Source: Dillenia suffruticosa
Taxonomy: Eukaryota > Streptophyta > Magnoliopsida > Dilleniales > Dilleniaceae
Direction of reading: 5' to 3'
Assembly (NCBI GenBank): GCA_033439265.1
Contig: JAVTVX010000021.1
Coordinates: forward strand, 13,667,001 to 13,731,000
DNA length: 64,000 bases
Under the pieces are notes generated by a model. The model searched no databases, was not told the origin of the DNA, and saw only the letters and a program-made list of their open reading frames with translations. Every line of letters starts with the position of its first letter. Position 1 is the stretch's first letter. This document shows, piece after piece, positions 49,501 through 61,900 of the stretch. The translations under genes were made by a program, and so were the position numbers.

Positions 49501-51952
49501 GTGCAGACAGTCGTCTTAGAATGGAGGAACCCACAATTGGAAGGCCAAGTAACATCTGAAACGTTTAGGTAAGTGATTCATCCGATTTGGATCAAATGCA
49601 ACTTGGAGAAAAAAATTGTAGATGGATGAGCAATACTATTTATCAAAAAATTTAATGATAAAATTAGTAAAATTCTGTGGCACAATTTCAAGGATTTTTT
49701 AGGGGGTCATCCATGGAACCCAATGACCTAGAAATGGGCCAAAAGTCAACATATCAAAGATCCCCAGGGTACACAGTGAAGTCCCCTTGGGTTCCACGGG
49801 GACCAATACCAATTATGACCCCAATTGCAATGGTTTCTCTGAATATTTTAGAAGAATTAACCAATAAAACTGTGCCAAGTTAACATTTTTGTCAAATTTG
49901 TAATCAACTTTCTCTGCCCAAAAGTCATTATCCTAGATATGGATCTGGATTAAGGTACATGTTCATGCGGTGCAAGTCATGGTTTCCCATATGCATCGAT
50001 TACAAGGCCTATTACGCCTGTTTTGTCCATCTCAAAGGCCCATTATTTTAGAGAATTTGCTGTTCCTTACACATCAGACCCACTAATTGGCGCATTTTCC
50101 TGTGTTTGGAGTGCTTCGTTTCCGGTACTCACATTACTTAAGTGGGATTTCTTCATCTGAAATTGAGGAATCTTCAATGTTTTACAATAGATTTCCTCTA
50201 ATTGGTCTCCTTTCCTGAAAGTTCCTAAATTTTGCGGAAAGGATTTCCCTGTTTGTTTTGAGCTTAGGATGGTGTCTCTTAACTAGATACGTGATGGGGA
50301 TCCGATCCTATTCATAGGAGACAAAATCATAATCAACTGCAGGATTTTCAATGAAAGCATTTCACTGCCTTTTAGATGTACAATCGTAAACCCTTCAGAT
50401 ACATACAATAGCTCATGAACCATATGCATTACTCGAGCAAACAAAGGGCTCACCCAATAAATAGGCAGCCCACTTGCCAAAACAAAGGATTTGGCCCCAG
50501 GACTAAGGAGATGTGCATCACAACCATCGCGACTATCGATCATTGCCTTGCCAGGAAATGCCTTTGTTCAACATAGTTGGCATCATGGCGCTCTTATTCA
50601 CTCTCCAAACCCTTTTAAAGCACATAGAGTGACAGACTTTCACATAGAGCTCTCGAAATTATAATTTATAGCTCAAAGCTTTGCCTTGCTTTCAAGGATA
50701 GCTCTGTTAGATGCAATTATTCATGTGTTTTAAGAGCTACATACTAATCGATTATACAACGTACAAACTCCTAATAGCAATGTTTTAATCGTTTAAAATA
50801 TTATACTATAAAATACTTTGTTACCAACAAAATTATGCCACGTAGCATATTGAGCAATTTGTAGTTGCCTTAAATATGTAAATGCAATTTGTAGGCACAT
50901 AGAATCTATTGAGATTTTCCATGTACAGGATCCCGTTGTTTACTTTGAAAACTTGACCATAGGCTTAAAGGGTTTCATTATGCTGTCTGTGGATCATGGC
51001 ATTCTTCTGTTGAAGTGAGCTTATGACTTGCTGTGCTCGTTTTAGAAACTTGTTTAAATGCCTTCTACAATATATCAATGATAATTTTGTAGGATTTCGG
51101 ATCATAAAGCTTTATGGTTTAGAAAAAATCTATCATGATTTTACTATCCACCTAGGCAATGAGGATAGAGTAAGACTTGAATCGAAGACCTTTTGTATAC
51201 AAGGGCTTCCAATGATTCAGATGAATATTTGAACTACAGCTCTTGGTCCCTAACTTTCTTGTTTAAGGGTATGAAACAAACGTCCTATTTGAACCATAGG
51301 AAGAGATAGTTTGCCATCTCTTTTTTTTCTTTCGCTGACATAAAAGGGGGACCGGGGCAATCACCTTTACTGCACCGAAAACGAAATACAAAATTAAAAG
51401 AAGAAAAAGGAATACTGACATGTATGAATAACTACAATTATGAATATAAATGAGTAAAACAAAAGGAAACAAAAAAGAAAAACATGTTGGTTGTATCCGA
51501 ATTTTGGAGTACGAGTAATTTGAGTTTGAGGACCTGGGGAGGCTGCTACACAGGTTACCCCTTCTCTTCCCAGGCTCTTGCCACAAACAAATAAAGAAGC
51601 AAAGGACAGGCTGCCTTCTATTCAAGTGGAGAAATGAAAACTTAGCAAGAAGAACAATAATAAAATCAAAGACTCAAGCATGCTTACATCTATTCTTTAA
51701 TATTGTGACTTTGGACATCATGCCTAGCCCATTCTTTTCATTTGAATAAAGAAAAATTAATAAAATCCAATTCAACAAAGACACCTTGAGAACATAAACA
51801 ATTTTAATCACATCCTGCCCACCTAAAACCAGGAAGACCTGATTCACAAGTCAAAAAATAAATAAATAAATAAATAATAAAAAACCATTTCTACTTTCAT
51901 GCTATTGAATTGGAAAAAGATATGCATGAAGCCGCCCCATTATGTCAAAGCT

Positions 51953-54900
51953 TCATAACGTGAAGAAAATGCTAAACAAAGCTGTTCCAAACAACCACCG
52001 CGGCTTAGCCGGTCTGCAATTTAGATAAGCAAATGCTGTATCAGGTGCTGCTGCTGGCGTTGCACTTGCTTCATGTTTATCATCACAAGCTCCATATGTC
52101 GCATTTGCCTGTCATTAGTATAGTATTTGAGATGCCTTTTTAATATATTCATGATGATAAGCCCTAGCACACGGTCCTAAATCCATTGAGAATGTCTGTA
52201 GCCCTAAGCATGGTTCAAAGCAGCCTGTCCAACCCTTAAAAGTTTTGACCGTTGAAAGGCCAAAAATAAGGGTAATGTCTAGTCTTAGCAAAATGATTCC
52301 TGCTAGAAATATGCCTTAAAAGTCTAGTTCAGCGGGTTTCAAGCTGGGCCCATAAGGTATAAATCTGCCCACCAGTCCATGCTTGGGTGAAAATGTCTGT
52401 CAAAACAAAAGTGCTTTAGTTGCAAACCTTGCAATTTGCGATGCTTCCACACCCGCAAACTAGGTTCCCATTTGATATATCTACAGCTTCAGGTGCTCCG
52501 CCTCCATTGCTCCTCTGTAAATATGGAGACAGACAACCGATCATAGCTTTCACTTCAAACATACATCTTAATTCATTTCACAGCCATCCTTTTATCTTAC
52601 CTTGTAAAAATCAACAGCAATGAAATTAGGCCACCTTTTGCCTGCTGCTTGATAACAAGTTTTCATCATGGCAACTAAGGGAGCTGAATTGTATTTGCAA
52701 GCTGCAGCAAAGTTTGGGGCATCCGAAAAATAGTTCACTAAGACTAGTGACCTTGACGTAGTGTTCATCGAAGTTGATTCTGCACGGTTTGGGCAAGATC
52801 CGGCTACCATGCCACCATTACCATCTGCAACAATTTTAGCCCCTCATTTGACTTTGTTTACTATACAAAAAACACCCTACTCTCTAGCCATCCTCAAACC
52901 AGATATTCTACAACGGGAGGAGGATCTCATGGTCAGGCTTAGAGGGGTAACAATGCTGGTAGCCCTCGGGGAAAAAAAATGCTCGAAGAAAAGCACTTCT
53001 CTCACTCCGTACTCCAGCAGAGCTTTCCTCCAGTAGTGCTTTGGTATAGACTTTCCAAACATGAGCTAAAAGACTAAAACATTTGCAACAACGTACTAAA
53101 AGTAGGTACTAGGTATCATGAAATCTTAGACTTACACTGGTTTTCAACCATATATTTCCACTGATAAGCAATCCCTTCAGAAGCCTCCTTAGATGATTTT
53201 GAAGTGAAGACAACTAAACGTTGATTTTTTGCGATCATATCGTCGACTGTTGGCCAGTCGCCTCCATTTTTAGGCATTCCAGAGACCGGGAACCAATATT
53301 TTCTTAGACCAGCAGCATTGAACACTTTAGTCAAGCCTTGTGGTGATGCCACATAGTCTTCGATCATAATGGTGATGATCTCTGCAGGGTTTGCTTCAAG
53401 AAAGTTTTGTATCTGTTGCAGTATCTTAAGGGCCGGTTGCTGGTGAATCCAACTTTACATCAGTTAAGAGTCTGTATGCAATACTATTAACTAATTCATT
53501 GAAACCAAGTGAACAATGATGAGTGAAAACCTTTTTCATGTTCATTGTTACTTGCAATATTTGAACAACCTCCCCAGAGATTAATTAAAATGGTGCAATA
53601 TGAATTTTTTCATTTTAATTAATAATATTTTTTACTTGTAAAACTTTATGCATTTTAGTTAGTCTAAAAGCATTTACTATGGACTCACAAAAGCAGTGTA
53701 GTTGTAGCACTTTCCACCAAAGGAGTGGCATAACCAGATATCATTCTGGAAGTCATACATGTCCAGCATCAAACCTCGAACACCATTCTGCAACAGATTA
53801 AAATGGTTAATTAACCTAATTTCTGAGATGATAGATAAATTATTGAATTCTATATTTAGAACTCAATGGTTTAATAAACTAAATTAAAGAACTAAATTTG
53901 CTATAAGGGTCAATAAACAAGTAATTGACAAATATAAAGTTTTAAGAGAAAACGTCAAAAGTCAAAATCGGCACAACTCATAAATGGTCAGACCACTAGT
54001 AAGTGCACACCAAGAAGGCACATGACCTTTTCCAGCGGACCACATTGCAAAAGGATCCTACCCATTAATTGTAATTAATAGATATCTAAATAATTGACAA
54101 AAATCATCTTCTAATCACTTTCTTCCTTTTTATATTCCAAGTCAGAAACGACAGACAGACATTGGCCCATCAAAGTGTCAGAAACCAAGAATTTTCATCA
54201 TCTTCTTCCGTTGCTTAACTGCTGCAATACATTAAAGCTTGCTTGCTTGTGTCATGCGTGCAAGCATAAGACATCTATGTTCTGTCCAAGGAATGTGGGG
54301 TCCTTTTCTGTGACAACATGAATATTTCTTGCAAGACTTGAAAAGGCGTTGCCTTGAAGTCTTTTAGCTCTTAGTGAGGGATTTAGTTTCGTTTTGGTTA
54401 GACTAGGTTCAATTCAACTTCTAAAAAGGTTTAAGTCATGATGTGATCATTACTACAGACAATATTAGATAAACTAAATAAATCAAATATTTATATAACA
54501 AATTATATCTAGACAATTGAATGAATTAAATATTAACTCTTAGCGTGTGATCATTATAATTTAGGAAAAACTCACCTAACTCTTACCACACTTAAGTTGT
54601 GATGCATATCTCATGCTTTAGCATTGACAAATGCTGGCAGCTCAGAATGAATGTGCTCAATGCTTACTAATCCCAAGTGGTGCCCCCCATGATGTTATCG
54701 TTTGGCACACTCCCCAACAACTCCAAAATAGGATGCTTGAAACAAAAGGTGATTAGGTTTAAAGCAAATTCAATCAAACCTTGGACGCGATCCTTCATTG
54801 TGGTCCAAAACCACAAGTCACCCTTTTCATAACCCCATTTGGCCGAGCATAAATATATGTATATATGTATATGTGCACTCATCCAAAGACAACCCATTGT

Positions 54901-55583
54901 ACTTTAAGATATGAAAAGCTGAATTGCTTAAAAAGTAAAGCAGACACATGCTTTTGGTAAATGGGTCCAGATAAAGCTATTCAAAGGACCATCTATTTTG
55001 GCTTAAGTTTAAGGCTTTTAATGTGGGTGTGGACAAGACACATGATGCTTTCAAGTAGATGACACTTTATCTGCTCATCAAAATTTCCACCCTTTTGCTG
55101 ATGTTAATTAATTAACAAACTTAAGAGACAAAATTAAAATGAAAATTTCAACTATATTAGGTTTTTACTCTTAATATTGAAATTGGGTCCAAATCATTTT
55201 TTTATTAAAGAGATTCAACTTTGACACATCAGCAAAACGCTTACTAATTAATACTGGGTTTAACAATTCTTAACATGATCTATCCTCCTGAACTTAAAAC
55301 CAAATTTCTAAGGGGTCGCATTTTGTCCTTGCTTGAGATAGTAGTTTGGTAATGCTAAATGCAGAAAAGGAAGACTCCAATCAAAATGATATAATTATCT
55401 TTTTTGTATACATAATATAGAAATTCACTTTTTTCTTCTTCTATCTTCACCTTGGATCATTATCCTACAATATAAGGAATTCATTAAATCATCGTCTGCT
55501 GCATTTCTTGAACTTTCTGGCCTATGGTTTGAAACTCGACAACTAAACATCGTCTGTATTTGCCGTTTGTATTTTGTCACCCT

Positions 55584-55619
<36 letters not shown>

Positions 55620-56204
55620 AACGTTAAGCTGACGAGGAATGGAATCCTGCTGGTTAGTGGGAGCGAGAATGACTGATCCGGTGGCCGACTTGGCTCCCAA
55701 TCTTGCAAATGCATTGTGGGTCGTCAGCCACGTGTAACGATTGAATGGCAGTGATTTCACCTGCTCTAACAGATCACTCATCATCAATGAAATAAAAACA
55801 AAATTATTAAATAAAATAAAAAAGAGAGTAGGAAAGGTTAATGTACCTTAGATGTAGGGAGAAGAGGCTGAATTCTAGTGCAACGTGGTCGAAGGTTGCC
55901 GTTGGCAGCACAGGTTTCGCAGTTTAGTCCTGAATCGCAGTTTTGGTCCGCCGCGCATGATTGTCCTTCCTGTTTGTTTAATCGGAGAGAGAGAGATTAG
56001 GATTACAGTTTTTGATTTTAAAGTGAAAAGTAGAGAGAGAGAGAGAGAGAAAGAGAATACCTTGTTAGAAAAACAGGAAGAGAAGAGAAATGTGGCGATG
56101 ATCAGACTTGTAAACCATAGTTTGTCTATCTGCAATTGAGGATGATTTTATGAGAAAGAGAGAGAGAGAGAGAATTCGTGAGTGAGAAGATGGCAAACCT
56201 TCAT
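51953..56204 (-). CDS. secreted PI-PLC X-domain protein, probably GPI-anchored
   Basis: Nine coding exons on the minus strand, from 5': 56199-56204, 56061-56129, 55847-55969, 55623-55760, 53689-53787, 53136-53439, 52601-52824, 52428-52514, 51953-52108; phases agree throughout and give 401 residues. The first exon is only ATGAAG. Order: signal peptide (about 1-23, [20 protein letters not shown]), Cys-rich segment 26-60 ([19 protein letters not shown]), X domain with H81 in TTHNAF and H133 in LCHSF (equivalent to the two catalytic histidines of bacterial PI-PLC, similarly spaced), [13 protein letters not shown], and the C-terminal [13 protein letters not shown] hydrophobic C-terminus ([15 protein letters not shown]) fits a GPI-anchor signal. 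Plant relatives (At1g49740, At5g67130) are annotated PLC-like phosphodiesterases; their substrate is not established. It lies head to head with the kinase gene, 2.8 kb apart. Confidence 0.92.
55586..55615 (+). repeat. (GA)n tract inside intron 4 of the PLC-like gene
   Basis: 30 bases of GA starting within 10 bases of the exon 4 donor (CT-rich on the sense strand). Further short GA runs occur in introns 1-3 of the same gene at 55985-55995, 56033-56050 and 56155-56173. Confidence 0.95.
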
Positions 56205-56247
56205 GACTTGATTTTCTCAGTTTAGAGAGAACAATTAATCAGGAACT

Positions 56248-56249
<2 letters not shown>

Positions 56250-56285
<36 letters not shown>

Positions 56286-56294
56286 TGTGTGTGC
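56250..56294 (+). repeat. (GA)n/(TG)n microsatellite upstream of the PLC-like gene
   Basis: GA run to 56282, then TG repeats. It begins about 45 bases upstream of the six-base start exon, so it probably lies in the 5' UTR or core promoter. Confidence 0.95.
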
Positions 56295-56544
56295 GTTTGT
56301 AGGGAAAAGAGAGTTGAGAGTGATTTTAAAATGTAACAAGCCGAAGTTTGTTCATTTAACTTAATATAAACCATATAAAATGAGTTATTGGTCATTTAGT
56401 CACTGCATCCACATAACATATATATTTTGTAATCGGCAGTGCCTTTTGGAAAAGTTATGGTTTGTTTGGATTGGAGTAATAATAAATGGATCAAATTAAT
56501 TTAAAATTAATTTTATAAAATTTTACGAAATAAATCATATTAAT

Positions 56545-56547
<3 letters not shown>

Positions 56548-56582
<35 letters not shown>
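56548..56582 (+). repeat. (AAT)n microsatellite
   Basis: About 11 AAT units in AT-rich DNA between the divergent genes. Confidence 0.9.
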
Positions 56583-56583
<1 letters not shown>

Positions 56584-57744
56584 TATAATTGAAATGTATA
56601 AAATTTTAAATTAATAAAAATATTTTTCAGTCATTTAACTTTTTATTCTTACGATGTTTCTGATATTATTCTGTTAACAGAAATCAAGTGAGATTTTTAA
56701 TATAAAAGATTATTATAAATATTTGTAAGATTTTTTATTTTTATTAATATTTTTTTTAATTGAAAAAATAGTACAAATAAAATAAGTTAAGATAAGAGTT
56801 ATATGAGCGAAAGGGTTACTCCGATTGCGCAACTCTATGAAGCCCAATTACGCCGGGGGGTTTAAACCTTGTCAGGCCCACTAGAAAAGCCGAGGCAAGC
56901 CATCAACAATGGCCCTTAGGTTTAAATATCATATTCAAGAGTTCACAGTTTTGAAGAGTTCTTAAGTTATTTTTGTTAAAATCCCCTGGCAATCTTAAAA
57001 TAGCTTTTTCCGATACACATGATAAAAATAAATAAGTAACTAAAAATATATATAAAAAAAAATTGAATTAAAAATTAAAATAATAAAATAATAATTATCA
57101 AAATAAAAATTTTGTTATATTTATGTGGCTGACTGAAATGGGTATGAATGAACTGGACTGAACCTAACTCTAATTATGTTTAAATTCATAAATTTTACCA
57201 TAAAAAATTGGATAACGTTATGATGCAAATCATTTGGCAATTTGGTGTCTCCTTTAACGGGAAAGCTTTCTAAATGCAAGGTACTACAAGTCCCACAAGA
57301 ACCCCAATAGACCAATAATAGAGAGCGAGAGAGAGAGGGGGGGGGGGGGCAGAGGCCCAGTTACACAAATTTGGCAGGTAGCTAAAAGAAGTCTTTCCTG
57401 ATCTTGGGGATCTAAGTACGTTGGAAAGGAGAGAGAAACCCGTGGGGGTGGTCAGTGGTGAGCGGGGGCAGACAGACATGCTTGGGCTTAGTTTTCTGGG
57501 GCCATCGACATGAGACTATCTCATGAAAATGCGCCAAGCCATAGGTAGGGGTTCCCATTCCGAAGAAGAGTTGTTTGGGGGGTCCGGTGGGGGATTGGCA
57601 TAAGAATTCTCTAATTCTGCATGAGGGTCATCTCTAATATGACTTGGTTACGAAGGCATGGTATTGATTCATCCATAACACCAAATAGATGGTAAAATAC
57701 AAACAAAATAGACATAATTTGATCTATCCACGCACAAATAATAC

Positions 57745-57907
57745 GTAAATCTAATAACAGAATATTAAATTTTCTTAATTAGTATATCGAGTTCAAGTCT
57801 TAAAGGATAAAAAAATAAACATCATTAGAGTTAACCTCTTAATCAAATCTTACGATTAATCGAATCAGATTAATTAAAATTTTAGATATCCATACTTAAT
57901 AAAAAAA
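57745..57907 (+). mobile_element. SINE-like element
   Basis: Contains TTTTCTTAATTAGTATATC, B-box-like CGAGTTCAAGTCTT, AACCTCTTAATCAAATCTT, the shared motif AATCGAATCAGATTAATTA and an A-rich end. Among the better-preserved copies of the family. Confidence 0.5.
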
Positions 57908-58560
57908 TGGTCTATATACCTAACAATCATTGCATTGTTCGGGTTTTAAATCATAGAAATAGAATCTTCCAAATCATATTGGTCCCCCACAAAACTATTC
58001 TCATATCTGATAGGGACCCTACTTGTGCCCTCCAATTCATTTACTTCTCCATTGATTGTACTTTTGTCATGACCAGCAACCTCACCCTACTTGCAGACAA
58101 ATCACAAACTCAAAAACTTTGGGGCTAAATGACTTGATAAGATTTTAAACTACAATTAAAAATCATAAATAAGGTTTTAAAATCTATTACATATGCCATA
58201 AAACAAATATCAATGATTTAACGTCACCGGTTAAAAATGAGAAGAGAATATTATAAAAAAAAATTATAGGAAATATATGATTTTTTTAAAAGAAATTGAA
58301 ATTATTATTATATTAATAACCTTTTATATTCAAAATTTATATAATATCAAATGAACAAAACTTTAACTTTATCAACTTTCTCCGATCTACGGGCAAGATG
58401 GTTGCCCAAGTAGATAAGATGCCAAGCTCTTGCGACTCGAATTTTGATTCATGAAATCATTTTATAAAATTTGGTTCTGATTTTTGATCTATATATTTTA
58501 AAAATAATAAAAATGATTTAAATTATATATTTTATAAAAATAGAAAGTTTTTGTAATTCT

Positions 58561-58646
58561 TAAAGGGATAATCTAGTGATCATAATCTCTTTTCTCAGTT
58601 TGATAATTTCAAATTTGAATTTTTATGTAAAAAAAAAAAAAAAAAA
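58561..58646 (+). repeat. short SINE-like copy with A tail
   Basis: A-box-like TAATCTAGTGATCATAATC and a degraded B-box AAATTTGAATTTT, followed directly by about 18 A. It appears to be a truncated head plus tail. Confidence 0.4.
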
Positions 58647-58975
58647 AGAAAGAAAGTTTTCGTAGTTATATTATGAATAAATAGTAATATTAATCGTCAA
58701 AAAAATTAAATAAAACAAAACACACCCAGAGAGTAGCTTCAGACTTCATTGCAGTGCAGCCCAGAGACTGTTGACTCCGGTCACAAATCAGTCAACCAAC
58801 CCAGCGCCGCACTCATTCTCCGCTGCGCACTCAAGCACATAATATTTCCTTCTTTCTGCACCTTATAATGCGCCAATGCGCTAGCATACGCATCCTCCGG
58901 GTGTAATTCATTCCATCACCCCCACAATACACTATATTCTTCGTTGGTCTTCTTCCTCAGCCTCCTTTCTCAAGA

Positions 58976-61900
58976 ATGGTGATGAAAGAAAGAATACCCT
59001 TTTTGGGTTTTCTAGTTTTTCTTCAAATGCAACAGCTTTCTTTGACATTTGCAGTCTCAGGTCAGTAATTTTTGTTCTAATGTTCTCTGCTTTCTATTTC
59101 GTTGATAAAGTTTGTATTTCCGAAACTACTGCGTGATCATTATTTTTTATGTCTGAAATTTAATGAGGTTTTGGAATCCTACTGAAAATCTCCTCTTCCT
59201 AGGTAAATATATATGGTTAATATTGTGATCTTGTAGGTTTCTTAGGGTTGTTGTCATGTTTGTCTTTTTGATAGGCGTTATGTTTGCCAAGCTCAAGGGT
59301 TTGTGTTGTTTTGGGGGGTTGTTGAAATGGGGTCAGCAGAGGGGTTCTGATGTTGTAGAAAAGTGATTAGCCCCTCTATTCAAGTGATTGCAGTGTCACT
59401 TTTCCTGGTCATGTTGTGGTTTTATTAGGCATTGTTGGTCTTATAATATCCGGTTGATGAAGCCTGTGCCACCATCTTGCATTGAATAAATTAGAAATGT
59501 CTGCAATAATAAGATAGGGCGAAACTCTATTTTCTGTTCTAATAGATAGCAAAGCCAAGAACAAGTCATGGAGGAAGAAGTGTCATTGGAAAAGAAGAAT
59601 ACCAAAAATGAAGCTTCATTTTGGATGCTTCACTTTCCTTTTGTTTAGGAAATGTTTGTCAACTAAGAGTCTTTATAGCTTCCAACACAGAACCAGGCCA
59701 ATATTTAGACTATTCTAATTCAGGAGTATTGCTATTCTGCATGATCTAGCAAGAAGTGGCATATTGTCATCTCTTACATGCAGTGTATGAGGACAATGTT
59801 ACCTCTTGAACTATGTTAACTCGTATCCTTGAACATTTGGCTATCTGCTTTTGCCTCTATTTGCCTCAAAATCAGTTATTCCCTTTTCCTCAACTTTGAT
59901 TTTCATTGAGGACTCACCTTATTCATCATCCTATTTGATTCTATATTCAAACCAGACATGCAGAAAACCAACCGAATTTTCTTTTCTTAACTAAGTTCTG
60001 CTATCATCATGTAGAATTGCATGCGCTCAACATTCTTTTCCTCAATCTTGGTCACACTTCCTAGATGTTAAACAAAGCATCCTCTGATTGAGGTTCAATT
60101 AAGTTCGGGCACATCTCAGGAATGTGAGCATCTATATTTATAGTGATATGTTACTGCAACTAGGGACTCTACTGTTGAAACCTTACGAGGGGAAGTTCTA
60201 TATTCTAAATAATCAACTTATTGCTACTAATAAAAAAGAAAAGAAAACTTATTCCCAATCTTTCCATGCACATGCACGTGCACAGACACACACAATATAT
60301 TTACATTTTTTTTTTGGGGGGGGAGCATTTCCATTCTGACTTTCTTGATGATACTGGTTGGTAGAAACAGTTTAAAGTCAAGGTGTGTTGTAATACTAGT
60401 TTCTTCAAGGCTTTACTTGGACCAAGCAGGAATCTCCACTATATTGCCTAGAGTGTTTAGAAATAGCCTCTTGGATCCTAAGACAAAATGAAGCCAATGT
60501 CTATAAACTAGAAATGAATGAAAACTCCAACAAACTCTTTCCTATTTGAAAGAACTATTATTAGAACTGCATACAAATTCTGTGGCGATTTATATCAAGA
60601 TATGAACTGAAACTGAATAAGATGTTCAGAATATGAAGGAGATCCATTTTTGATCTAGATATTCCACGGGTATAAAATTTATTATTGAAGTTCTGGGTAA
60701 GCAAGTCACATATATCAACTCACCTTTTGCTCTTCATAATGGACATTTTAACGGACCTCTTGTGTTGCCTTATTTTACTTGAGAGGTATGCAAATCAAAC
60801 TCAACTGGCTGAAATCTCTTAAAGAGCACAATCCAACATCCATTGCTTAACTCTAATCCAATCAACCAATACTTTTATTACATTTTTTTATTGCATAAGA
60901 AGCCATTGCCCTTTTTACTTCCTCAAATGATGCAAATTTTCAGCACTCAGTATTTGGAGGGACATCTTCCACTTTCCCCACTTTCAAGCACTTGGTTACA
61001 TCAATCCATTAACAATCAGTTTGACCTCTTAAGGACCTACCACTATTGCTGAAGTCATGCCACACATGACCATGTACAATAATGTTAAATGTATTCAATG
61101 AGAATTATTTTCTGTTATTGTTGCAGATTGCCCCTTGGATTTGGGTGCTTCAAATTTCACCCTGGCTGCTTCTCTTTGTTCCAGTAAAGATGACAGAGCA
61201 AAGTGTTGCCGCTATATTAATGCGGTTGTGGCCGTTTCTATTGCTCGCTATGCAAATGCAACAAGCTCGTTGGGTGTTGGTTCTGATTTATCAGAAATCT
61301 GTCTGCACTCTGTATCAGAAACATTAGAACTGTTTGGAGTTCCAGCAAATGCAACGGTTTTCTGTGGATTTGGGACAAAAATTCCAGTTAATTATGACTG
61401 TATGGGTCGATCAACTGTCATGCAGATGCTTGATACTCCAAAGTTTGTGGAGGTGCAAGATAACTGTGTACCACCTCTTTCAGTAGATAGTGATTGCAAG
61501 AAGTGCTTAAATGCTGGTATTGTGTACCTTCACCATCTTATAGGATCAGAGGACAACTTGACCTTGAGCACTTGCAGGGATGCAACTTTTGTTGCCCTTG
61601 CAAGCCCACTCGACAATGTTTCCACCGTTGACCTTGCTACCTGCTTCTTTGGGGTTCAAGGGCTTCAGATGCTAACAGGTATGAGTTGATTTGAGAACAT
61701 AAATTCTTCTGAGTTTTAAATGTCACATCTGGTTCAGTTCATTTTTTTCTTTATTCACTTTATTTAAATTTTTATGCTGTTGCTAGTTTTCCGTCTATGC
61801 ATATTTTTCCCAACCATCAATTGTAAAGTCATTGTTTCTTCTAAATTAAAAATGTCCTATGTTAGCATGCTAGGTTCTGCTATATATGCACTTTGGATTT

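Larger units (their letters stand above)
42141..51952. other. 9.8 kb intergenic region, no supported gene
   Basis: Upstream DNA of the PUB gene and downstream DNA of the PLC-like gene. It includes (TA)n at 42497-42522 and 46068-46100, the W-box triplet at 43442-43462, (GA)n at 43582-43612 and 44577-44620, (TG)n at 44763-44784, paired G-boxes and SINE-like copies. A 15-base unit TGCTGTAACATGTAC is duplicated in tandem at about 48422-48451. Protein-like frames at 45152-45655 and 50283-50543 (minus) remain unidentified and lack splice or domain support. The right end, roughly 51660-51952, should be the PLC-like 3' UTR. Confidence 0.55.
56205..58975. other. divergent intergenic region, PLC-like gene to kinase gene
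   Basis: Shared upstream DNA of two divergently transcribed genes. It holds (GA)n then (TG)n at 56250-56294 (the likely leader of the PLC-like gene, CT-rich on its sense strand), (AAT)n at 56548-56582, a GA-plus-G run at 57326-57350, SINE-like copies at 57745-57907 and 58561-58646, and a GC-richer zone at 58730-58975 that is the probable promoter and 5' UTR of the kinase gene. No additional gene seen. Confidence 0.6.

Noticed and set aside
50283..50543. Minus-strand 86-codon frame with plausible composition
   Set aside because: I could not tie it to any family or splice partners; too short and isolated to call.
52877..53062. Minus-strand 61-codon frame in the intron between PLC exons 6 and 7
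   Set aside because: Exons 6 and 7 splice together cleanly around it (T|AT gives the conserved Tyr), so it is intronic.
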